Shown here: one piece after another, positions 41,652 to 50,809 of the stretch
Layout of the letters: each line of letters begins with the position of its first letter
How positions within the stretch are numbered: the stretch's first letter is position 1
Origin: Brevibacterium yomogidense
Lineage (GTDB): Bacteria; Actinomycetota; Actinomycetes; Actinomycetales; Brevibacteriaceae
DNA: 64,000 nucleotides
NCBI RefSeq assembly: GCF_016107685.1
Contig: NZ_JABASY010000005.1
Coordinates: forward strand, 62,001-126,000
Direction: 5' to 3'
Made by a program: the position numbers and the translations under genes
The notes under the pieces: model-generated
Told to the model about the DNA's origin: nothing
The model's input: the letters and a program-made list of their open reading frames with translations, nothing else
Databases searched by the model: none

Positions 41652-44135
41652 TCAGCCCAAGACCGTCCGGAGCAAGCGGGCGGCGGCGTCCTTCTCCAAG
41701 GGCTCATTGCCGTTGCCGCACTTGGGCGACTGGACGCAGGACGGGCACCCGGTCACACACTCACAGGCCTCGATGGCCTCACGGGTCGCCATCTGCCACG
41801 CGGTGAACGCCTCGAAGCCGCGTTCGGCGAACCCCGCACCGCCCGGCTGGCCGTCATGGACGAAGACCGTCGCCACCCCGGTGTCGGCGTGCCGGGCCGT
41901 CGACACACCACCGATGTCCCACCGGTCACAGCCGGCGAACAGCGGCAGCAGACCGATCGCGGCGTGTTCCGCAGCATGGACGGCACCCGGAAGATCCGCA
42001 GGGGTGACATCCGCGTCCTCGACCAGGGCGTCCGGCGCCGTCCACCACACAGCCGTCGTCTGCAGCACCTGGGAGGGCAGCTCCAGCTGATATTCGCCCA
42101 GCACCGTGCCACTGCCGGACTGCCGCATGCGATAGCCCGTCACCTGCGACGTCACCTCGACATCGCCCCAGCTCACGGACGCGCCGGACGGAAGCGGCAC
42201 CGTCGCCCGGGTGTGCAGGATCCCGATCTCCGTCACCGACTGGGATTCCGTCGTGTAGTCGACGTGCCGCTGCTCCACGAGTGCGACCCGCTCCGCCGGA
42301 TCCAGGTCGAGCACGACGAACGTGCGGCCCTGGTGGACGTAGACCGCGCCGGGGTGGCTCTGATGGTGGCTGCCCGCATCGTCGACCGTGCCCAGCAGCG
42401 CACCGGTCTCCTCCTCGACCAGCCGGATCGTCCCACCCCCGCTGGAGCGGATATCCGATAGATCCGCCGGGTTCTTCGCCTTCGCCCAGAACCACCCGCT
42501 CGGCCTGCTGCGCAGCATCCGCGCGGCGGTGAGCTGTTCGACGATGTGCGGGGCGGTGTCGGGGAAGAGGGCGAGGTCATCGCGGGTGAGCGGGACCTCG
42601 GCGGCCGCCGCACACAGGTGCCCGGCCAGCACATACGGGTTCCCCGGATCGATGACGACCGCGTCGACCGCCTTGTCGAAGATCGCCTCCGGGTGGTGGA
42701 CCAGGTACGTGTCGAGCGGGTCGTCGCGGGCGACGAGCACCGCGATCCACTCCTGGCCCGCACGTCCCGCACGCCCGGCCTGCTGCCACAGCGATGCGAG
42801 GGTGCCGGGCCACCCCGCGATGATGACCGCGTCCAGCCCGGAGATGTCGATGCCCAGTTCCAGGGCGTTCGTCGAAGCGACCGTGAGCAGACGGCCGCTG
42901 CGCAGCGCCGACTCCAGCAGCCGGCGCTCCTCCGGGAGGTACCCGCCGCGATAGGCGGCGATCGTGCGGACGAGGGAGTCATCCACGCGGGCCACCTCGT
43001 CCTTCACGATCGAGGCGAGAGCCTCCGCCCCGCGGCGGGAGGCGATGAAACCGATCGCCCGCCTGCCCGCGCAGGTGGTGTCGGTGAGGAGGTCCGCGGC
43101 CTCGGCGAGGGACGACCGGCGGGCCTCCGACACCTGGGTGGACGGCACCTCCGGCACGGGGGCCGTGCCTGTGGTGGCGGTGCCGGGCACGGAATCCGCC
43201 CACGGGTCGTCGGGAGACGCATCGGTCACGGACGCCACCGCAAGCGGAGAGCCGGGGTCGTGAGCGGGGCTGGGAGCGGTGGGCGCCTCGGCGGCGGTCT
43301 CCTGCGATATGCCGGACCGGAACGGGTCGAGCCCCGGCAGCAGGGGCGGCTCCCACAGGAGGAACTCGCCGGCGGCACGCGGCGAGGCATCGTCGACCAC
43401 CGCGCGGGCGGGGGCACCGATGAGGCGGGAGAAGACCTCGGCGGGATCACCCGCCGTCGCGGACGCACCGATGACCGCGGGGGACGCCCCGTAGTGGCGG
43501 GCCAGCCGCAGGAGCCTGCGGAGGATGAGGGAGACGTGGGAGCCGAACACACCGCGATACCGGTGGGCCTCGTCGACGACGACGAACTCCAGCCGCTTGA
43601 GGACGGAGGAGAACCGCTCGTGGCCCGGCAGCAGCGACCGGTGGAGCATGTCCGGGTTCGTGAGGATGACGTTCGCGTGACGGCGGGCCCAATCGCGATC
43701 GGCACGCGGTGTGTCCCCGTCGTAGGTGGTGGGGCGCAGCCCCTGGAGGACCAGCTCGTGCAGGGAGGTGAGCTGGTCCGCGGCCAGGGCCTTCGTGGGG
43801 GAGAGGTAGAGCGTCGTCGACCCGCGGCCTGACGGTGCGGACGTCCCGCGGACCGCCGCGTCGAGGACGGGCATGAGGTAGCCCAGCGATTTCCCCGACG
43901 CGGTCCCCGTCGCGACGATGACGTTCTCACCGGCATGGGCGAGATCGGCGGTCTCCACCTGATGGGCGTAGGGGAGTTCGATCCCGGCGGAGACGAACGC
44001 GTCGCGCACCGGCGGGAGCAGCCACCCGGGCCAGTCGACCGTGCGGCCGGGACGGGAGGGCAGCGCCTCGACGTGCGTCACCCGGTCGGCACGATCGCCG
44101 AACCGGGTGAGGATGTCGAAGAGCTCAGAGGGCAT
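41652..44135 (-). CDS. DEAD/DEAH-box helicase with DUF1998-type C-terminus
   Basis: An 827-aa SF2 helicase. Motif I ATGTASGKS, motif Ia YLSPTKALAADQ, motif II VVVDEAHRY, motif VI-like QQAGRAGRAGQ. The C-terminal domain carries four cysteines in CVTGCPSCVQSPKC, probably a metal site. ATG 44135 gives the family-typical N-terminus (MPSELFDILTRFG); the 121-residue upstream extension overlaps other genes. Conserved neighbour of actinobacterial tad loci (Rv3649), convergent here with the pilus operon. Confidence 0.92.
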   Translation of the reverse strand: MPSELFDILTRFGDRADRVTHVEALPSRPGRTVDWPGWLLPPVRDAFVSAGIELPYAHQVETADLAHAGENVIVATGTASGKSLGYLMPVLDAAVRGTSAPSGRGSTTLYLSPTKALAADQLTSLHELVLQGLRPTTYDGDTPRADRDWARRHANVILTNPDMLHRSLLPGHERFSSVLKRLEFVVVDEAHRYRGVFGSHVSLILRRLLRLARHYGASPAVIGASATAGDPAEVFSRLIGAPARAVVDDASPRAAGEFLLWEPPLLPGLDPFRSGISQETAAEAPTAPSPAHDPGSPLAVASVTDASPDDPWADSVPGTATTGTAPVPEVPSTQVSEARRSSLAEAADLLTDTTCAGRRAIGFIASRRGAEALASIVKDEVARVDDSLVRTIAAYRGGYLPEERRLLESALRSGRLLTVASTNALELGIDISGLDAVIIAGWPGTLASLWQQAGRAGRAGQEWIAVLVARDDPLDTYLVHHPEAIFDKAVDAVVIDPGNPYVLAGHLCAAAAEVPLTRDDLALFPDTAPHIVEQLTAARMLRSRPSGWFWAKAKNPADLSDIRSSGGGTIRLVEEETGALLGTVDDAGSHHQSHPGAVYVHQGRTFVVLDLDPAERVALVEQRHVDYTTESQSVTEIGILHTRATVPLPSGASVSWGDVEVTSQVTGYRMRQSGSGTVLGEYQLELPSQVLQTTAVWWTAPDALVEDADVTPADLPGAVHAAEHAAIGLLPLFAGCDRWDIGGVSTARHADTGVATVFVHDGQPGGAGFAERGFEAFTAWQMATREAIEACECVTGCPSCVQSPKCGNGNEPLEKDAAARLLRTVLG

Positions 44136-44197
44136 AGGCCCATCGTAGAGAGGCGCGGGGCCGGGTGAGGCGCGGGCGAGCATCACCGTGGGGTGGC

Positions 44198-44515
44198 TTA
44201 CTGCTCCGGAGTGAATGTGTCGCCGGACAGGGGTGCGTGAGCCGACCATCCGGAGGGCTTCCCTCCGTCTTCCGCGATGAGCCGTGCGAGGAGTGCGTCC
44301 GTTGCGTGTTGGGCCGCCGCCAGCCTGTCGAAGGCCGCTGCCGCGGGGAGGCCGGACCCCTCCCGTGTGATGCGGAAGCGGCATGACGGCCCGTCCTCGT
44401 GCTCGACCTCGTATCCGCTGCCCGACTCGTCTGCGACGCGCGCGGCCAGCCGTTCGCCGTCCGCGTGATGGGCGTGAGCGAGCGAGGGGGAGCGCCATTC
44501 GAAGTCGGGCGTCAG
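44198..44515 (-). CDS. Small hypothetical protein with no standard start codon
   Basis: About 105 residues. From TPDFEWRSPSLAHAHHADG to the end the sequence looks like a real soluble protein (YEVEHEDGPSCRFRITREG, LLARLIAEDGGKPSGW). No ATG, GTG or TTG lies at its N-terminus; the only natural choice is CTG 44515, overlapping the MFS gene's stop codon. Translation by coupling from the MFS gene is possible. Family unknown. Confidence 0.5.
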   Translation of the reverse strand: MTPDFEWRSPSLAHAHHADGERLAARVADESGSGYEVEHEDGPSCRFRITREGSGLPAAAAFDRLAAAQHATDALLARLIAEDGGKPSGWSAHAPLSGDTFTPEQ

Positions 44516-45840
44516 AACCGTACGCGTTCGCGCACGGCGAGAACAGTGCCGGTCACTGCCAGCGCCGCGGCGGTGACGAGGACACCGGTCGTCGTGGCGC
44601 CGGCGGCGAGGACGAGGCCCGCCAGGACGCCACCCAGCCACAGTCCCGCATCCACGGACAGGTTCCACACGACCGAGGCGCGTCCCGGGTCGGTTCTGCG
44701 CATCGCCGTGTGCAGGGCGACCGTCTGTGCGGTGCCGATGCCCACACCCAGGACGACCGCTGACACTGCGACGAGGGAGATTGCGCTGCCGAGCACCCCG
44801 GTGATGCCGCCGGCGAGGATGAGCACGGTTGCGAGGAGGATCGTGCCGGACCGTGTGAGGCGGGGTTCCGCGAATCCGCCCAGCCAGCGGCCGCCCGCGG
44901 TTCCGAGCTGGACGAGCAGGATCGTCGCTGCGGGGCCCACGGAGTCCGTTGCGAGGACCGGCAGACTCGTGATCCCGTGCGACAGGAACAGGACCGCCAG
45001 CAGCAGGAAGACGAGTGTGAGCGACAGCAGCCGAAGTGCTCCCGCGGTCGAGGTGGCCTGCCCGTCGCGTGACGACGAGTGCGGAGGCTCGTCGGGCGGT
45101 GCAGTGGTGGGGTCATGAGGTGTGGGGCCGGTGGGAGGGGTGTCCTGGGGCGCGGTGTCAGTGGGAGGGGTGGGGGCCTCGGCGGCGGGGTCGAGGGAGG
45201 CGTCCGCACTGGGAGGGGCAGTGGTGCTGGGGGTGGGTGCGCGTCCCACGCTGGAAGGGATCCCCAGGGCGGCGACAGCGCCCAGCCCGCACAGGACCGC
45301 AGCGGTCACGCCCAGGACGGCAGGGGAGGCGCTCACACCCAGCTGCACTCCGGCCGGCGACCCCAGAGCCGTCGCCAGCACCGTGACCAGGCCGTACACG
45401 CCCAGAGCCCTGCCGAGCCCCGGGCCGGTCACCAACAGGCCGACACCCTGGGAGCCTGCGACGATGAGGATCCCGAAGCCCGCACCGGCGACCGCGCCTC
45501 CTGCCAGGAGTGCGATCAGTCCGGCGCCGTGGACCGTCCCCGTGCCGGCGATTCCTGCGACGAGCGTGCCGGTGAGGAGCAGCACCAGCGAACCCGTGAC
45601 GACACCGCGCAATGTGAACCGCCGGACCAGCGCCGGAGTGCCCACCTGCACCGCGATGACGCATGTCATGAGGACGCCCACGAACGCGCTGCCCAGGCCG
45701 GGAGTGTCCGTCCGGGTCACGGGGATGAGTGAATAGAGGGTGAAGAACGTGGCGACCCCGACGGAGACGGCCGCCGTGAGCGCCACGAAGGGCACACGCA
45801 CACCCGCCCCGTTCGGGTCCTCCCCGTCGAATCGACTCAT
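44512..45840 (-). CDS. MFS transporter
   Basis: A 442-aa major facilitator with about 12 membrane helices in two halves, separated by a long Pro/Thr-rich cytoplasmic loop (residues ~200-265). RRFTLRGVVTGS and RALGVYGLVTVLATALG follow MFS patterns. Probably a drug or metabolite exporter; substrate unknown. ATG 45840. Confidence 0.85.
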   Translation of the reverse strand: MSRFDGEDPNGAGVRVPFVALTAAVSVGVATFFTLYSLIPVTRTDTPGLGSAFVGVLMTCVIAVQVGTPALVRRFTLRGVVTGSLVLLLTGTLVAGIAGTGTVHGAGLIALLAGGAVAGAGFGILIVAGSQGVGLLVTGPGLGRALGVYGLVTVLATALGSPAGVQLGVSASPAVLGVTAAVLCGLGAVAALGIPSSVGRAPTPSTTAPPSADASLDPAAEAPTPPTDTAPQDTPPTGPTPHDPTTAPPDEPPHSSSRDGQATSTAGALRLLSLTLVFLLLAVLFLSHGITSLPVLATDSVGPAATILLVQLGTAGGRWLGGFAEPRLTRSGTILLATVLILAGGITGVLGSAISLVAVSAVVLGVGIGTAQTVALHTAMRRTDPGRASVVWNLSVDAGLWLGGVLAGLVLAAGATTTGVLVTAAALAVTGTVLAVRERVRF

Positions 45841-45889
45841 GTCCGCATCGTAGGAGGTGAGGAGGCTGAGGCGAGCATCCGGCGGGAAA

Positions 45890-45975
45890 CTACGTCCGCG
45901 TACAGGACCGGCCCACTGCCGGGAGCGGTCCTGTACGCGGACGTAGGCGGTGGAGTGTCCTGTGCGCGGACGTAG
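45890..45975. repeat. 20-bp inverted repeat plus third copy
   Basis: CTACGTCCGCGTACAGGACC (45890-45909) and its exact complement at 45927-45946, with a third, direct copy of the latter (one change) at 45957-45975. It lies between two leftward genes, downstream of efeB and upstream of the MFS gene. Confidence 0.75.
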
Positions 45976-46013
45976 GCGATCAGGTCAGAGCGAGCGTCCC
46001 GGCGGAGTCACCG

Positions 46014-47252
46014 TCAGAACAGCGTCTCGCCGATGAAGCCTCCCTCCGCGCACCCGGGTGGGATCGCGAAGACGGCAGAGCCCACGGGCGTCGTCCACTG
46101 ATTGAGGAGGTCGAGTTCGTCGAGCCTCCGCTGGACAGGCACGAAACCCTCATCGACATCCGCCTGATAGGCGAGGAACAGCAGGCCCGCGTCGGATATC
46201 TCCGCGTCGCCCGCAGCGGCCTCACCCGCAGCGCCCGCATTCGCCGCCCCCACCACGTCGTCGTCGTAGTTGTAGCTGCGACGCAGCATGGTGGGGCGCT
46301 CGTCGTCACCGCGTGCGCGGGCGATGTGGGAGAAGTCCGGGATGACGGTGAACCCGTGCGGTCCGATTGCCTCGAAGTCCGGTTCGTCGAACTCGCCCTC
46401 CCCGGTGAGCGGGGCGCCGTCCGACTGGCGCCTGCCCATCGCCTGGTCCCGCCCGGGTGTGTCCAGCCGGTCCCACCCGTCCAGGTCCATCCGGATCCGC
46501 CGGAACACCAGTGAGGTGCCGCCGGCCATCCACCCGTCGGCCACCCAGACGCGTGCGGGGAAGTCGTCGTCCTCGGGCCGCGGGTTGACGGTCCCGTCGA
46601 TCTGGCCGAACAGGTTACGCATCGTGGTGCCAGACTTCTCGGACCCCCGCGATCTGCGGAAGCCCGACTGCCGCCACCGGAGCGTCGCCGCCGACCGCGC
46701 GGTCTTCAGCAGCATCCGGGCGGCGTGGGCGACGGTGACCTGGTCGTCGGCTGCGATGTGCAGCAGCAGGTCCCCGTCGTTCCACTTCTCCTCCAACCGG
46801 TCGATGCCGAACGCCGGCAGTGGACGCAGCCACGACGGCAGGGCCGATTCGCCTGCCACCCGGCGGACCAGCTCCGGGCCGAAACCCAGCGTCACCGTGA
46901 GGCGGGCGGGTGTCGCCGCGAGCTCCGGCTCCGTGTCCGCGAGCGCACCCCGCCCTGCGGTCAGTCGGGAGGCGTCGTCCGTGAGCACCTGCAGCAGCCT
47001 GCGGATCGCCTCGCGGTCGGTCTCGTCCCGCAGTGTCAGCGCGATGAAGGTCGCGAACGCCTGCGGGTCGGTGGTGACGCCCGCCTGATGCGTCCCGTGG
47101 AACGGCACCGTGTCCGCCCCGACGGCGAGGAGCGCCGCCTCCGCCGAGGCGTCCTGGTCATCGCCGCGCGCCGTGCATGCCGTCAGCGCCGCGAAGCCGG
47201 CACCGGCCGCCGCACCGCCCAGCAGCATCCGCCGCCTGCTCGGCCCGGTCAT
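46014..47252 (-). CDS. efeB: Dyp-type haem peroxidase, EfeB-like, Tat-exported
   Basis: A 412-aa dye-decolorizing peroxidase. Twin-arginine signal PSRRRMLLGGAAAG ending in a possible lipobox (LTACT). Catalytic GQIDGT near residue 217, haem-ligand His in FSHIARA, and Arg in MLRRSYNYD. EfeB oxidises Fe2+ or handles haem in the EfeUOB system; no efeU or efeO is nearby. Its start overlaps the stop of the copper-chaperone gene. Confidence 0.88.
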   Translation of the reverse strand: MTGPSRRRMLLGGAAAGAGFAALTACTARGDDQDASAEAALLAVGADTVPFHGTHQAGVTTDPQAFATFIALTLRDETDREAIRRLLQVLTDDASRLTAGRGALADTEPELAATPARLTVTLGFGPELVRRVAGESALPSWLRPLPAFGIDRLEEKWNDGDLLLHIAADDQVTVAHAARMLLKTARSAATLRWRQSGFRRSRGSEKSGTTMRNLFGQIDGTVNPRPEDDDFPARVWVADGWMAGGTSLVFRRIRMDLDGWDRLDTPGRDQAMGRRQSDGAPLTGEGEFDEPDFEAIGPHGFTVIPDFSHIARARGDDERPTMLRRSYNYDDDVVGAANAGAAGEAAAGDAEISDAGLLFLAYQADVDEGFVPVQRRLDELDLLNQWTTPVGSAVFAIPPGCAEGGFIGETLF

Positions 47253-47875
47253 GACTGCCCACCATCGCCGAGGCCGCCGTCACCTTCCCGCCCCGCGTGC
47301 GCGTCCTCGTCGTGGTCTGCCTCGTCGTCCTGGTCCCCATGGTCGTTGTGGTCTCCATGGTCGTGGTCCTCGTCGTCGCTGTACGATTCGTCCGCTCCGG
47401 CGAAGTCGCGGATCGCCGCGTCGTACTCCAGCCGCGAGTCATCGGAGAAGATCAGTGTGATGTCGACGGAGTCACCGGCGCTCAGCGGCCCGTCGAAGTC
47501 CATGAACATGATGTGGTCGCCTCCGGGGGCCAGTTCGAGGGAGTCGCCCGCCGCGATGTCGAACCCGCCCTCCTTCTCCTCCATCGACATGGAGCCGGAG
47601 CCGTCATCGGACGTCTGGTGGAGTTCGATGTCCTCGGACACCGACGATTCGACGGCGACGAGGGTGACGTCCTCCTCGCCGGTGTTCTCCAGCAGCCCGA
47701 ACGACGACGTCATGCCGTCCTCGGCCGCCTTGACCCACGGGTCGTCGACCGTGATCACCGACGCCGCGTCGGCAGCGGGATCACCCGATGCGCCGGATGC
47801 GCTGCACCCCGTGAGAGCGAGGAGCGCGACGGAGGCGAGTGCGGGCAGGACGACAGCAGTTCTGTGAGTGCGCAT
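47249..47875 (-). CDS. PCu(A)C copper chaperone lipoprotein
   Basis: A 208-aa extracytoplasmic copper-binding protein. Lipobox LLALTGC; PCu(A)C domain with His in IELHQTSDDG, the Met pair in GSMSMEE, and HIMFMDF. A His/Asp-rich tail (DHDHGDHNDHGD) adds metal sites. Such proteins deliver Cu(I) to cytochrome oxidase. Start at ATG 47875 with AAAGGCG upstream. Operon with efeB. Confidence 0.88.
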   Translation of the reverse strand: MRTHRTAVVLPALASVALLALTGCSASGASGDPAADAASVITVDDPWVKAAEDGMTSSFGLLENTGEEDVTLVAVESSVSEDIELHQTSDDGSGSMSMEEKEGGFDIAAGDSLELAPGGDHIMFMDFDGPLSAGDSVDITLIFSDDSRLEYDAAIRDFAGADESYSDDEDHDHGDHNDHGDQDDEADHDEDAHAGREGDGGLGDGGQS

Positions 47876-48050
47876 GAGTGCGCCTTTCTGTGTGTCCGGG
47901 TGCGTGCGAGCGCGCAGTGCTGTTCTCGCGTGAGCGCGATTGGCCAGCAGTGCTGAGGCACTGCGCGGCATGAGCACGAACACCCGGTGAAGAATGTGGA
48001 CCGGTGTGCCTTCAAAGCCGGAGGTCCCTCGGTATGGGAGGGGCTGACCG

Positions 48051-48773
48051 TCAGGCGAAGGCGAGTGGGCGCACCGGGGGCCCGCGGTCCACACGGGTCG
48101 AACGGACCACGCCCAGGGAAGGCGGGGTGTCGACTTCGCAGCCCTCGCCCACCAGCGGGCGGCCGCGGGGGACGACGACGGCAGGAGCCAGCACGCGGCA
48201 CAGCGGCGCGAGCGCGCGGCCGAGCATCCGCAGCAGACCCGCGAGGGACCTCATGACGATCTCTGACCGGTGCAGCACCGCGATCGTCACGACCGCCGCC
48301 ACGATGTGCGCGAACAGCATCGCCGTCCCACCGTGCGCGGCATGACCGCCCAGCTCGGCACCCCCCGCGGTGACCGCGGAGGCGAAATCTGCGGGGACTC
48401 CGCCCACGTGGTGGTGGGCGTGGAGGTCGGCGGCGGCTGCGGCCTCGGCGACGGAGCGACCTGCACCGGGGGCGGAAGCGGCAGCCGCATCGAAGATCCC
48501 GTGGAATGCGGACTGGCTGATCGCCACGGACGCCGTGAGCCGGACGAGGGACGGCTTCCTCCCGCCCAGCGCGACACACACGAAGACCGCCAGCAGGAGC
48601 GGCAGCCCGACACCCAAGAGGGTCGGAGTGTGGCCGCCGGCGGCGACGTGGGAGAAGAGCGCGACGAACGTCGCGAAAGCACCGGCGGCGATTCCGCGCA
48701 TCAGACGCGTGTGATGCGACCCCAGCAGAGCGTCGTCGAAGGTGGGGCCGTCGAACCTCGACATCGCCCGCAT
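48051..48773 (-). CDS. His-rich integral membrane protein
   Basis: A 240-aa protein with about five helices (TRLMRGIAAGAFATFVALFS; LLGVGLPLLLAVFVCVALGG; MLFAHIVAAVVTIAVLH) and a periplasmic LHAHHHVGG loop. Located beside a copper chaperone, so a metal-related role is plausible. ATG 48773 or 48764. Confidence 0.7.
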   Translation of the reverse strand: MRAMSRFDGPTFDDALLGSHHTRLMRGIAAGAFATFVALFSHVAAGGHTPTLLGVGLPLLLAVFVCVALGGRKPSLVRLTASVAISQSAFHGIFDAAAASAPGAGRSVAEAAAAADLHAHHHVGGVPADFASAVTAGGAELGGHAAHGGTAMLFAHIVAAVVTIAVLHRSEIVMRSLAGLLRMLGRALAPLCRVLAPAVVVPRGRPLVGEGCEVDTPPSLGVVRSTRVDRGPPVRPLAFA

Positions 48774-48866
48774 CGTCTCAGATCCGGGCCGCTCCTCGGG
48801 ACGCGCCCGGGATGCGGACGGAGCCGACCACAGGCTGGACGAGTCCGTGGCCTCTACGATGGCGGG

Positions 48867-50657
48867 GTGAGCTCCCCTCTGTCTGCACCAGCGCATTCCT
48901 CCGCCCCCGCGCTCCCGCCCGTGCCCACCCTGTCCGCGCGCACACTCGAGGCCCTCGCGGCTGCACTCCACACCGCGCGCTGCACACCGGCCGGTCTGCG
49001 AGGGCTGTGGGGCACGGACGCCGACGCGGCACTCGACGCGAACGACCCGGCCCCCGCCCGCCGCCACTGCCGGGCGGTGCTCGCCCGGGACAGCGCCACA
49101 CGTGACACTGGCGCCCATGACGAGGGCAATGCCCCCGTCGACAGCGACAGCTCCCGCCGCGACAGGAGCCTTGCTGCGGTCGCGCTCCTCTTCCTCCTCG
49201 ACGCACCCGTCGATCGGACGCATGTGGTCGAGGCGGTGGGTGCCTCCCTCGTGGACGAACTCACCGACGCGGGACTGCTGGCGGTGGAGCGTCCGGCCGA
49301 GGACGACGCCCCGGAAAGCACCGCGTCCGTGCGGTCCGTCCTCTCCCTCACCCCGCATCCGCTGCCCGTGGGAGTGCCCCGCGGCATGGCGCCCGGCGAC
49401 GACACGCTCCTCCTCTTCGCCGACCACGGCACCCTCACCCGCCCCGACGTCCTCGACGGCGACTACGTGCTGGGCTACGGCGGCGCCGGCCGCACCCTGC
49501 TCGACATCACCCCGCGCGACCGGGTGGCGCTCGCCGCCGAGATCGGCACCGGCTGCGGCATCCAGGCCGCCCTGCTGGCCCGCCACGCGGACCACGTCAT
49601 CGCCACCGACCTGTCACAGCGGGCCCTCGACATCGCGCGCCTCACCATCGGGCTCGCCGGGGTCGCCGACCGGGTCGAGTTCCGCAGAGGCTCCCTCTAC
49701 GAACCCCTCCCCGAACGCGTCGACCTGCTGGTCTCCAACCCTCCCTTCGTCATCACCCCGCGCACCGAGGACGGAAAGACCACCGCCGCCGAGGCCGTGG
49801 CCGGCTCGGGTGCGGTCGCCTACGGGTATCGGGATGGCGGCCTGGCGGGCGATGCGATCATGCGGACGATGGTCGCCGGTGCGCCCGCCCGCCTGCGGGA
49901 CGACGGCACCGCCGTCATGCTGGGCAACTGGGAGTACGGCACGGGTCGGACCCCGCCCACGGACTGGGTGGGCGCGAGCGCGGAGGGGACGGAGACCTCG
50001 GCGATGGTGATCGAGAGGCAGCGGATGCTGCCTGCGGAGTACGCGCGGACCTGGATCCGGGACGGGGGAGTGGCCCGGGCCTCGGCGCGGTGGCACGCCG
50101 ACGTCGACCGGTGGCTCAGCGACTTCGCGGACCGCGGCGTCGACGAGGTCGGATTCGGCTGGGTGCTGCTGCACCGGCACGGTGCGTCGGGCGAGGCCAC
50201 GGCGGAAGGGGCCGCACAGACGGACACGTCCTCCGCATCCCTGCGGGACTTCGCCGCGATCGATTCCGGACCCGGATCGAACCCGGCCGGGCTCGCCGCG
50301 TTCCTCGAGACCCGGATGGCACTCCTCGAATGGCTCGCAGGGGCCACCGACGGGGAACTCGCGGACACCGCCTTCCAGCTGGCACCGGACGTGACCGAGC
50401 ACCGCCACCTGCGTCCCGGTGCTGAAGACCCCACCATGATCACGATCGAACAGGGCGGCGGACTCGCGCAGACCTTCCAGGCCGATCCGGCGCTGGCGGG
50501 GTTCCTCGGAGTCTGCGACGGCACCCTCACCCTCGCGCAGATCGCAGCCGCGCTCGCCCACCTCCTGGGCGTCGACGACACAGCGCTCACCGCACAGCTC
50601 GCCGACCAGGTGCGCGCACTCGTCCCCGCGGCCGTCATCGTCCCGGCAGCCGACTGA
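48867..50657 (+). CDS. SAM-dependent methyltransferase, HemK/RsmC-like
   Basis: A 596-aa protein. N-terminal ~190 residues are an accessory domain; then motif I AEIGTGCGIQAALLA, ATDLSQRALDIAR, and motif IV LLVSNPPFVI, the NPPF of N-methyltransferases acting on amide or guanine N. A distinct C-terminal domain (from about residue 440) follows. GTG 48867 is the start; the region upstream overlaps the divergent membrane-protein gene. Conserved neighbour of actinobacterial topA. Substrate unknown. Confidence 0.85.
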   Translation: MSSPLSAPAHSSAPALPPVPTLSARTLEALAAALHTARCTPAGLRGLWGTDADAALDANDPAPARRHCRAVLARDSATRDTGAHDEGNAPVDSDSSRRDRSLAAVALLFLLDAPVDRTHVVEAVGASLVDELTDAGLLAVERPAEDDAPESTASVRSVLSLTPHPLPVGVPRGMAPGDDTLLLFADHGTLTRPDVLDGDYVLGYGGAGRTLLDITPRDRVALAAEIGTGCGIQAALLARHADHVIATDLSQRALDIARLTIGLAGVADRVEFRRGSLYEPLPERVDLLVSNPPFVITPRTEDGKTTAAEAVAGSGAVAYGYRDGGLAGDAIMRTMVAGAPARLRDDGTAVMLGNWEYGTGRTPPTDWVGASAEGTETSAMVIERQRMLPAEYARTWIRDGGVARASARWHADVDRWLSDFADRGVDEVGFGWVLLHRHGASGEATAEGAAQTDTSSASLRDFAAIDSGPGSNPAGLAAFLETRMALLEWLAGATDGELADTAFQLAPDVTEHRHLRPGAEDPTMITIEQGGGLAQTFQADPALAGFLGVCDGTLTLAQIAAALAHLLGVDDTALTAQLADQVRALVPAAVIVPAAD

Positions 50658-50809
50658 GATCGGTTCCGACCATGAGCTCGTCAACGAGCACCCCAGCGAG
50701 CGCCACGGAATACCCGGCGGTCAGCTGGTGCTACATTGTGCACACATCCGACCGCGGCAGGATTCGCCGTGCCCGAAAGCGAGCGGATGACATCAGGTGA
50801 AAGGAATAC

